DNA of 6,237 bases from Gammaproteobacteria bacterium (lineage in GTDB: Bacteria; Pseudomonadota; Gammaproteobacteria; SZUA-229), in assembly GCA_030637945.1 (NCBI GenBank), contig DAOWFN010000089.1, positions 1-6,237 on the forward strand, in the 5' to 3' direction. The notes below the pieces were generated by a model. It did not search any database and was not told the DNA's origin. It saw only the letters and a program-made list of their open reading frames with translations. Made by a program: the position numbers and the translations under genes. This document shows, piece after piece, positions 1-5,460 of the stretch. Positions within the stretch are counted from its first letter, which is position 1, and each line of letters begins with the position of its first letter.

Positions 1-258
1 TTGATAGCTTCACGAATTTTCTTAAAAGAAAAAGAGGAAGAAAGCGTCATTATGGAAAATGATGAGTTCACATTGATCGAGGAAGCGCCTGTTATGGATG
101 ACAGTAGTATCTCACCGGATGATCATGATGAAAATGGTGCCCCGCTAAGCGACGAAGAAATGGAAAAACTGTTCGATGAGGCTGAGGCGGAAGAGGCTGA
201 AAATAATCAGGAAGATGATGAAGACGAAACAAAAGATGAGTCAGATAAAAAACCCTGA
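1..258 (+). CDS. Highly acidic small protein or C-terminal tail (possibly partial)
   Basis: I do not recognise this protein. The frame is open to the left edge, so base 1 (TTG) need not be the true start. An ATG at 52 preceded by a purine-rich stretch (AGAGGAAGAAAG, 33-44) could start a 68-residue protein; the spacing is acceptable only if the 3' part of that stretch pairs with the ribosome, so the start is undecided. From the ATG, 30 of 68 residues are Asp or Glu and only 4 are Lys. No signal peptide, membrane segment or cysteine is visible. The central part (GAPLSDEEMEKLFDEAEAEE) could form a short amphipathic helix, and the last 18 residues are almost all charged and probably disordered. 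It ends 230 bases before gpmI with a repeat between, so co-transcription is doubtful. Alternatives are an acidic binding tail of a larger protein, or a small acidic adaptor-like protein. Codon pattern and composition look coding, but its function is unknown. Confidence 0.5.
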   Translation: MIASRIFLKEKEEESVIMENDEFTLIEEAPVMDDSSISPDDHDENGAPLSDEEMEKLFDEAEAEEAENNQEDDEDETKDESDKKP

Positions 259-267
259 TATTTATTG

Positions 268-369
268 TTGTCATCCTGAGTGAAGCGCAGCGCAATCGAA
301 GGATCTTATATATTGCAACGAGTTGTAGTGCATAGCCACAAGATTCTTCACTACTGTTCAGGATGACAA
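268..369. repeat. Palindromic dispersed repeat (GTCATCCTGA type)
   Basis: The element starts with TTGTCATCCTGA (268-279) and ends with its exact reverse complement TCAGGATGACAA (358-369). Inside these 12-bp ends the arms stay related: CGAAGGATCTT (297-306 region) on the left matches AAGATTCTTCA (340-350) on the right, with the left arm carrying about ten extra bases. The whole 102 bp can therefore fold into a long imperfect hairpin. From memory, sequences of this kind (GTCATCCTGAG...GAAGGATCTT) are scattered in many copies through intergenic DNA of diverse bacteria and are often mistranslated as short proteins. Here it lies between the acidic frame and gpmI. There is no T tract on either side, so it is not a standard intrinsic terminator. 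The rest of the gap, 370-488, is AT-rich and holds the gpmI leader; no convincing promoter can be picked in it. Confidence 0.75.
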
Positions 370-488
370 AGTTGGAAGTCAATTTCTTTAATTAGCAAAA
401 AAATTATCCCTGAAAACCCTGTCAATAGTGTAAAATTACGCGCTAAATACAAATACTTAAAACGAAGAGAGAAGGGCAGAGAGCTCTT

Positions 489-2024
489 ATGGTCGATCGA
501 AGCGTCCCCCGAAGACCCACCATCCTGATTATTCTGGATGGGTTTGGCGTCAACCCAAGTCGAATTAATAATGCAGTTCAAGAAGCTGATACACCACGAT
601 TAGACGAATATTTTTCACGAAATCCTCACACCACACTGGATGCCTGCGGCAGTTCGGTGGGTTTGCCTGACGGTCAAATGGGTAACTCAGAAGTAGGTCA
701 TATGACACTGGGCAGTGGCACAGTTATCCGACAGGATTTAGTGCGCATTAACGATGAGATTGAAAATGGTGAATTTTTTACTAATGCCGCGTTAGTCGCT
801 GCAGTAGAAGATGCGGCTGCAACTGATAGCCCTCTGCACCTTGTCGGTTTAACCTCTAATGGCGGTGTGCATAGCCACATCAATCACCTTAAAGCCTTAA
901 TAAAATTATGTGCCGACCATAAGGTAAGACCGGTCGTGCATATAACCGCTGACGGCCGCGATACTGCACAGATGTCAGCGTTGACGTTTTTACCAGAAAT
1001 CGAAAGCCTGTTGGAAGATGCCAATGGCAGTATAGCCACAGTATGCGGTCGATATTATTCCATGGATAGAGATAACCGTTGGGATCGTACTGAACTAGCC
1101 TGGCAGACCATGGTAAACGGCAAAGGGCGTAACGCTGAAAATGCGCGTTATGCGATCGAAGCGGCTTACGCTAATGACGAGACCGACGAGTTTATTATCC
1201 CAACCGTGCTTGATGGTGCGGAGTTAATTCAGTCTGGTGATAATGTTATTTTCTTCAACTTCAGAAATGATCGTTCTCGCCAATTAACAGCGGTATTGAG
1301 TCAGGATCACTTTGATGATTTTGATACCGGTGACTTTGAAGGCGCACTGGTTACCTGCTTAACAGAATACGACCCGGAATTTTTATTGCCTATCGGATAT
1401 GCGCCCGAACGCCCGCAAGCAACGGTGGCATCAGTCGTCAGCCGTGCCGGTTATAAGCAGATGCATTGCGCCGAAACTGAAAAATATGCTCACGTTACCT
1501 ATTTCTTCAATGGCGGTAAGAAAAAGCCGTTTGCAGGTGAGGAGCATGTGATGGTGCATTCACCCGATGTAGCTACTTACGATTTAAAACCTGAAATGAG
1601 CGCAGCCGGTGTTGCCGACAAAGTTATCGAAGGTCTGCAATCCGGAGAGTATGGTTTTATCATGGTGAATTTTGCCAATGGTGATATGGTCGGACATACT
1701 GCGGTTCGTGAAGCGGTCATCAAAGCGGTCGAAGCACTGGATAAAGAAGTGGGCCGGGTGCTCGATGCGGCCAAAGAAGCGGGTTTCTCAATCATTCTGA
1801 CGGCCGATCACGGCAACTGTGACGAAATGGTTGACCCGGTAACACAGGAACCACATACGCAACATACTTTGTATCCGGTACCTTGTATGGTGATCGATGA
1901 AGTTAACTGGCATTTGCGCCCGGGTGGTGATCTAAGTGCGGTTGCACCAACCATTTTGCAGCTGATGGGCTTGCAGCAACCACCTTCGATGACAGGTAAA
2001 ACATTGTTGTTGTGTGAGTACTAG
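489..2024 (+). CDS. gpmI: 2,3-bisphosphoglycerate-independent phosphoglycerate mutase
   Basis: GpmI interconverts 3-phosphoglycerate and 2-phosphoglycerate in glycolysis and gluconeogenesis, in the cytoplasm, using two Mn2+ ions and a phosphoserine intermediate. The 511-residue length is typical of the family. The metal-binding phosphatase domain is split (about residues 9-80 and 315-505) around the phosphotransferase domain (about 81-310). Visible key residues: D17 in ILDGFG, nucleophile S67 in GNSEVGH, H128 in GGVHSH, D158 in DGRDT, R188 in GRYYSMDRD, R259 and R262 in NFRNDRSR, K332 in EKYAHVT, D399 and H403 in NGDMVGH, D440 and H441 in TADHGN, and H459 in HTQHT. None is missing, so the enzyme should be active. 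The ATG at 489 follows a purine-rich ribosome binding region (464-483) and puts the first motif at the usual distance from the N-terminus. No gene follows on the same strand, so it appears to be transcribed alone; the envC-type neighbour common in enterobacteria is absent downstream. Confidence 0.98.
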   Translation: MVDRSVPRRPTILIILDGFGVNPSRINNAVQEADTPRLDEYFSRNPHTTLDACGSSVGLPDGQMGNSEVGHMTLGSGTVIRQDLVRINDEIENGEFFTNAALVAAVEDAAATDSPLHLVGLTSNGGVHSHINHLKALIKLCADHKVRPVVHITADGRDTAQMSALTFLPEIESLLEDANGSIATVCGRYYSMDRDNRWDRTELAWQTMVNGKGRNAENARYAIEAAYANDETDEFIIPTVLDGAELIQSGDNVIFFNFRNDRSRQLTAVLSQDHFDDFDTGDFEGALVTCLTEYDPEFLLPIGYAPERPQATVASVVSRAGYKQMHCAETEKYAHVTYFFNGGKKKPFAGEEHVMVHSPDVATYDLKPEMSAAGVADKVIEGLQSGEYGFIMVNFANGDMVGHTAVREAVIKAVEALDKEVGRVLDAAKEAGFSIILTADHGNCDEMVDPVTQEPHTQHTLYPVPCMVIDEVNWHLRPGGDLSAVAPTILQLMGLQQPPSMTGKTLLLCEY

Positions 2025-2037
2025 GCAGTAGTAATGA

Positions 2038-2079
2038 TGTTTGTAGGTCTTTAAACGGTCATGAACGTCCATACAAACA
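2038..2079. repeat. Inverted repeat hairpin just after gpmI
   Basis: TGTTTGTA (2038-2045) is exactly complementary to TACAAACA (2072-2079), an 8-bp stem around a 26-base loop. GGTC at 2046 and GTCC at 2067 may extend the pairing with one bulge. It starts 14 bases after the gpmI stop codon, and a T6 tract (2087-2092) lies eight bases beyond it. It may help end gpmI transcription, but the stem is AT-rich, the loop large and the T tract displaced, so it is a poor intrinsic terminator. It could instead be a remnant of another dispersed repeat. Confidence 0.45.
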
Positions 2080-2090
2080 AAAATAATTTT

Positions 2091-2263
2091 TTCCGCAAAT
2101 GAACGCAAATGCACGCAAATTAAAAGCCCTAAAAATTATTTACATTAAACAAAAGTAGGCCTGCATAAGGTACGTTGCAGGCGTTTGTTGCACCAACTGC
2201 CGGGAACGGCAAAGCCTTATCCCAGCCTACAAATAATGTTTTTATTTGCGTGTATTTGCGGAA
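2091..2263. repeat. MITE-like palindromic element with CGCAAAT arrays in its arms
   Basis: The left arm begins TTCCGCAAAT (2091-2100) and the right arm ends with its exact reverse complement ATTTGCGGAA (2254-2263). The arms stay related inward: the left has three CGCAAAT copies at 2094, 2104 and 2114, and the right has two inverted copies (ATTTGCG at 2244 and 2254), all spaced exactly 10 bp. Aligning the arms needs one 10-bp unit to be lost on the right. Both arms then run into AT-rich DNA (ATTATTT on the left at 2135, AAATAAT on the right at 2231). No reading frame or transposase is inside, and no clear target-site duplication is seen at the ends. It is best called a non-autonomous palindromic repeat or MITE-like element with a second palindrome in its centre. 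Together with the flanking hairpin it fills most of the 296-bp gap between the converging genes gpmI and msrA; bases 2264-2320 show nothing else convincing. Confidence 0.65.
2155..2230. repeat. Structured 76-bp palindrome nested in the larger element
   Basis: The ends GTAGGC (2155-2160) and GCCTAC (2225-2230) are exact reverse complements, and a second complementary pair lies inside them (ATAAGG 2165-2170 with CCTTAT 2215-2220). Over 16 bp the two ends match at 13 positions. Between them are small hairpins: GTTG/CAAC with a 3-base loop (2187-2197), and TGCCG-GGAA-CGGCA (2198-2211), whose + strand loop fits the GNRA pattern. GCCTGC (2159-2164) can also pair with GCAGGC (2177-2182), which would compete with the long stem. 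It is clearly richer in GC than the DNA around it. From memory it resembles intergenic repeats reading GTAGGCTGGGATAAG found in multiple copies in proteobacteria; a copy count in the host genome would settle this. No protein is encoded. Confidence 0.6.
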
Positions 2264-2320
2264 GAATCTAAAAGTTTTTTCTGTTTAACCAACAGGCATA
2301 TAAGGATCGATGGCCGCCTC

Positions 2321-2947
2321 TTATGTTTGTTTGCAACTCACCCCTGTTCCACCTAGTCCACAGTAACCATTTGGATTCTTTGCTAAATATTGCTGGTGAT
2401 AGTCTTCTGCATAATAAAATTCAGGTGCGTCAATGATTTCAGTAGTGATAGTACCGAAGCCTGCCCCGGTCAACTCCTGCTGAAATAATCCACGCGAGAT
2501 TTCTGCCGCTTTTCGTTGCTCTTCATCAAACACATAAATACCCGAGCGGTATTGTGTGCCGCAGTCATTGCCCTGTTGCATGCCCTGCGTCGGGTCATGA
2601 GATTCCCAGAATAATTTGAGTAATTGCTCAAAACTGACTTTTTCTGGATCAAAAACAACTAACACGACTTCATTATGACCAGTCATGCCGCTGCACACTT
2701 CCTGATATGTTGGGTTGGGAGTATGACCTGCTGCATAACCTGCGGCGGTTGTATAAACGCCATCAAGTTGCCAGAATTTACGCTCAGCCCCCCAGAAACA
2801 CCCCATACCAAAGATGATCTGCTGTAAACTATCACAAAAAGGCGGTTGTAGCACATTGCTATTAACATAATGTTTCTCCGGAACGGGCATACGGTCATCG
2901 CGCCCTGGAAGCGCCTGTTCTTTGCCTGGTATACTATTTAACACCAT
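2321..2947 (-). CDS. msrA: Peptide-methionine (S)-S-oxide reductase MsrA
   Basis: MsrA reduces the S epimer of methionine sulfoxide in proteins and free methionine, repairing oxidative damage in the cytoplasm with electrons from thioredoxin. The 208 residues include the N-terminal extension seen in the E. coli enzyme (ALPGRDDRMPVPEKH) before the catalytic domain. The nucleophile is C50 in GMGCFWGAE. Other family features are GYAAGHTPNPTYQEVCSG (70-87), the glutamate in TGHNEVV (E93), the stretch WESHDPTQGMQQGNDCGTQYRS, and the C-terminal recycling cysteines C196 and C205 in GYCGLGGTGVSC, which match the three-cysteine relay of E. coli MsrA. All catalytic parts are intact. The start at 2947 gives the expected N-terminus, although the ribosome binding site before it is weak and A-rich. 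It converges with gpmI and diverges from the lipoprotein gene, so it is probably monocistronic; no MsrB partner is present. Confidence 0.97.
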   Translation of the reverse strand: MVLNSIPGKEQALPGRDDRMPVPEKHYVNSNVLQPPFCDSLQQIIFGMGCFWGAERKFWQLDGVYTTAAGYAAGHTPNPTYQEVCSGMTGHNEVVLVVFDPEKVSFEQLLKLFWESHDPTQGMQQGNDCGTQYRSGIYVFDEEQRKAAEISRGLFQQELTGAGFGTITTEIIDAPEFYYAEDYHQQYLAKNPNGYCGLGGTGVSCKQT

Positions 2948-3021
2948 GTTTTATCTTGTTTTTCTTTGTTTTAGTAATAAGTAGAACGTTTCCAGATGCT
3001 TAAGTTCAGCAGCAATCGTCA

Positions 3022-3035
3022 GTTTTAATTAAAAC
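3022..3035. promoter_or_regulatory. Perfect 14-bp palindrome in divergent control region
   Basis: GTTTTAATTAAAAC is fully self-complementary. It sits 74 bp upstream of the msrA start and 176 bp upstream of the lipoprotein start, where an operator acting on either gene could lie. An AT-rich palindrome can arise by chance, and I cannot name a regulator that binds it. A looser inverted pair, ACAATAA (3046-3052) and TTATTGT (3072-3078), lies nearby and surrounds the -35-like TTGACG. Confidence 0.3.
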
Positions 3036-3060
3036 ATGATATTGGACAATAAGTAACCAT

Positions 3061-3091
3061 TTGACGAACGGTTATTGTAAAAAATCTTAAT
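3061..3091 (+). promoter_or_regulatory. Possible sigma-70 promoter for the lipoprotein-hydrolase pair
   Basis: TTGACG (3061-3066) matches the -35 consensus at five of six positions. The best -10 candidate is CTTAAT (3086-3091), four of six, at a long 19-base spacing. Transcription would start near 3098 and leave a leader of about 110 bases before the lipoprotein start. The leader contains an 11-bp palindrome, GTAATGATTAC (3150-3160), but no recognised riboswitch. The weak -10 and the spacing make this tentative. Confidence 0.3.
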
Positions 3092-3211
3092 ACAAATAAG
3101 ATGATGCTAATGTTACGTCGTAGGTGAACCGTATTCTGTGCGATAGTGGGTAATGATTACGTGCTGTGCAGGATGGTTGGTTCTATTTTAATTGAGAAGA
3201 AGGATATCGTT

Positions 3212-4639
3212 ATGGACATACTTAAAATTTTTAAACTCATCCCTGTTTTATGTGTATTACTCGTGCTAGCTTCATGCAGCTCATCTGATGGCGGCAATTC
3301 CGCGACAACGGGCCGTGTTTCGTTGCTGATTACCGATGCGCCGACAGATGAATTTGATCAGGTTAACCTGACAGTAGAGTCGATCAGTTTTCTTGGTGAG
3401 GATGATGGTCATGAAACTATCATATTTAATGAATCCCGAGTGGTCAATCTATTAGCGTTACAAAATCACTCAGACATAATTGCAACAGCCGTTATACCGG
3501 TTGGCACTTATGACAAAATCCGTTTACACATCAGCCAGGTAGAGCTGGTTAAATTTACTGGTGAAGGTCTGGAGCCGATATCCTGTATCACAAAGCGCCC
3601 GGCTAATGGTCATGTTGATCTAAATCCGCGCGGAACTTTTGACGTTATTGGTGATGGTCATTTGGTGGTCGAGCTTGATATAGATGCGGAAAAATCAATT
3701 CACATCGTAGGAAACCGTAAAGGTGAAGGGGAATGTGAGTATAGGTACAACTTCCGTCCGGTTGTCTTCGTCAATATTCTGGCAGTAGAGGATGAGTCAA
3801 AACTGGTGATACTAGATGGCAAGGTGCTGGCGAGAACGGAAACAGGGTTTCAGCTATGTGAGCGTGAAGCTGTAGAAGTAAACGATAGCTGTCTTGCTGT
3901 TGCAGTTTCGGATAATAGCGTTGTTCAAAATGATCTGATCGATGTGGTTCCAGATACTGACGTTAACGATGATGATATGGTTATTGTTTTGGGTATGATG
4001 GGCAGTAGTGATGTGGATGCGCTTCATATCGTCATTGAAGATAGAACTAAAGATGTTTCGGATCTGGCATTGTTGACTGGTGAAGCTACATCAGCTGTGG
4101 ATGCAGGTGATTTCACCATGAATACAGATGGCGATAATGCCATTGTGCCACCTGATACGGCATTAACGATATCGCTCGTTGAGGGTTCTGGTGTCCGTAT
4201 TTTTGATAAATTTGGTAAAGAAGTCAATGCTGGCACGATTGATGCGGGCAAGCATGTAGATGTTTTTGGTTTGGTCATGCCAGAAGCTAAAGTTAAAGCG
4301 GCATTTGTCATTGTTGATAATAATGAAAGGTCTGACAAGACTGCGGGAACGATTGCTGCAATAAATGACGACTCTCAGATTACTGTTTTGACAGATACAG
4401 TTGGGGGTACGGCTGATGTCTGTGTCGATGTGACAGATGCCATCATCTTTAAGTTAGGTGTCGTCGATGGAAAAGTTGTTACTCAGGAAATACTCTTTAG
4501 CGAACTGAGTGAAGGTATGACTATTGATGTATACGGTCAAGATGATGGCCTGGGTGGTTGTATTGCTGCAGATGTTGTATTGGTCGCAGATCCATTAGCA
4601 GTACCTTTAGGTGCGACGCTTCTCGTTACGGGTAACTAA
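3212..4639 (+). CDS. Outer-membrane-type lipoprotein with DUF4382 domain
   Basis: The start is placed at the ATG at 3212 because GAAGGA (3199-3204) lies seven bases ahead and the protein then opens with a lipoprotein signal: a hydrophobic stretch (residues 4-20) and lipobox LASC with C22 as the lipidated cysteine. Ser follows C22, favouring outer-membrane sorting. The frame is open further upstream (to 3146), but that would add an unlikely N-terminal extension. Residues about 34-190 resemble DUF4382 (GRVSLLITDAPTDEFDQVNL, then IPVGTYDKIRL), a beta-rich domain of unknown function in bacterial lipoproteins. Residues about 195-460 look like three repeated beta units (about 196-277, 285-370, 375-457), each opening with a short glycine turn such as LDGKV, LTGEA or TAGTI and closing with V-D/I-V-hydrophobic-G strands, reminiscent of DUF5666. 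After C22 there are six cysteines (125, 175, 216, 227, 404, 450), an even number that suits periplasmic disulfides. No catalytic motif is visible. The hydrolase gene starts two bases after its stop. Function is unknown; a structural or binding role is a guess. Confidence 0.85.
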   Translation: MDILKIFKLIPVLCVLLVLASCSSSDGGNSATTGRVSLLITDAPTDEFDQVNLTVESISFLGEDDGHETIIFNESRVVNLLALQNHSDIIATAVIPVGTYDKIRLHISQVELVKFTGEGLEPISCITKRPANGHVDLNPRGTFDVIGDGHLVVELDIDAEKSIHIVGNRKGEGECEYRYNFRPVVFVNILAVEDESKLVILDGKVLARTETGFQLCEREAVEVNDSCLAVAVSDNSVVQNDLIDVVPDTDVNDDDMVIVLGMMGSSDVDALHIVIEDRTKDVSDLALLTGEATSAVDAGDFTMNTDGDNAIVPPDTALTISLVEGSGVRIFDKFGKEVNAGTIDAGKHVDVFGLVMPEAKVKAAFVIVDNNERSDKTAGTIAAINDDSQITVLTDTVGGTADVCVDVTDAIIFKLGVVDGKVVTQEILFSELSEGMTIDVYGQDDGLGGCIAADVVLVADPLAVPLGATLLVTGN

Positions 4640-4641
4640 GA

Positions 4642-5424
4642 TTGAAAACGATAAGAAGGATAACAGGTTTATTTTTTGTATCGTTACTCTTTCTCTCATT
4701 TTGTGCTGATGCAAGCGATCTTGATAAAGAGAAACGCTGGGCAGATCAGGTAGTCGATGCCATACTCGATGGCGAGGCTGTCTGGTTGAATGATGGCAGC
4801 CGTGATTTCCTGAGTATTTTTACTGAAGCGGAAGAAGATAAAGGCCGTGCCGTTATCATCATGCACGGTACCGGTATCCACCCTGACTGGCAGCAGGTGA
4901 TACAGCCATTACGTGTCGGCCTGACGGAACACCGCTGGAATACGTTATCGATACAGATGCCTATCCTGGCAAACGATGCAGAGTACCTGGATTACGCACC
5001 ATTGTATGATGAGGTCGCTCCGCGTATCGATGCTGCTATCAACTATCTGCGGCGTAATAAGATAAAAGAAATCGTATTGATCGGCCATAGTCAGGGTTCT
5101 TCCATGGCAGCCTATTATCTCTCCACGTCAGAACAGGACGTAAAAGGTTTTATCGCGATCGGTATGGCCGCATTTGCAGACGAGCCCCGCATGGACAGTA
5201 TAAACGCACTGCGAAAAATACGGCTGCCAGTACTTGACCTGTACGGCAATGAAGATCTCGACAGTGTTATGGCTTCAATCGAATCACGCGCAGCCGCTGC
5301 AGAAAAAGCCGGAAATAAAAATTACACGCAAAAAGAGATAACAGGTAATCATTTTTTTGATGGACATGAAGACAGTCTGCTGAAAATAGTCGCCGGATGG
5401 TTGGAAAAAATCACCGGAAATTAA
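4642..5424 (+). CDS. Exported alpha/beta hydrolase, DUF3530-like
   Basis: This 260-residue protein starts with a Sec signal peptide: basic MKTIRR, a hydrophobic core (residues 8-20) and an ADA cleavage site before S25. C21 lies in a context (LSFC) that does not fit a lipobox. The mature part has an alpha/beta hydrolase layout: oxyanion-type HGTG (75-78), PDWQQVIQPLR (81-91), nucleophile elbow GHSQG with S150, a likely acid D205 in YGNEDLD, and H237 in ITGNHFFDG. The arrangement HGTG-PDW-PLR-L-WNTLSIQMP fits DUF3530, a family of periplasmic or exported hydrolases without a defined substrate. The triad appears complete, so an esterase- or peptidase-like activity is plausible but not shown. TTG is the only usable start in this region, since the next Met is residue 74; its ribosome binding site is poor. 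The gene begins two bases after the lipoprotein stop, so translation is probably coupled. It converges on the YihY-type gene with 36 bases between and no clear terminator. Confidence 0.85.
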   Translation: MKTIRRITGLFFVSLLFLSFCADASDLDKEKRWADQVVDAILDGEAVWLNDGSRDFLSIFTEAEEDKGRAVIIMHGTGIHPDWQQVIQPLRVGLTEHRWNTLSIQMPILANDAEYLDYAPLYDEVAPRIDAAINYLRRNKIKEIVLIGHSQGSSMAAYYLSTSEQDVKGFIAIGMAAFADEPRMDSINALRKIRLPVLDLYGNEDLDSVMASIESRAAAAEKAGNKNYTQKEITGNHFFDGHEDSLLKIVAGWLEKITGN

Positions 5425-5460
5425 TTTTACAGTCGTTAATTTATCTATCGCTTGTCTGGC

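Noticed and set aside
92..382. Minus-strand frame of 96 residues with the string FVILNSSEESCG
   Set aside because: It is produced by translating the palindromic repeat at 268-369 and the antisense of the acidic frame. Such VIL-type peptides are common artefacts of this repeat.
351..581. Minus-strand frame of 76 residues overlapping the gpmI start
   Set aside because: It runs antisense through the gpmI leader and start and ends inside the repeat (its last residues HPEQ come from the repeat end). No family features are visible.
2094..2120. CRISPR-like spaced repeats (CGCAAAT)
   Set aside because: The unit is 7 bp with 3-bp gaps, far below CRISPR repeat and spacer sizes, and no cas gene is near.
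2281..2295. Hairpin CTGTTTAACCAACAG as an msrA terminator
   Set aside because: The stem is only 5 bp, and on the msrA transcript it is followed by A residues rather than U, so it does not fit an intrinsic terminator.
3146..3211. Longer start for the lipoprotein gene
   Set aside because: It would put 22 residues before the lipoprotein signal and lacks the good ribosome binding site that precedes the ATG at 3212.
4024..4338. Minus-strand frame of 104 residues inside the lipoprotein gene
   Set aside because: It is an antisense shadow rich in Ser, Thr and Ala, with no ribosome binding site and no family features, while the + strand frame is clearly coding.
4642..4713. Second lipoprotein signal in the hydrolase (C21)
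   Set aside because: Phe directly before the cysteine does not fit a lipobox, and an AxA signal peptidase I site follows immediately.
5425..5460. Shared terminator between the converging hydrolase and YihY-type genes
   Set aside because: The 36 bases are AT-rich but contain no stem with a following T tract on either strand.
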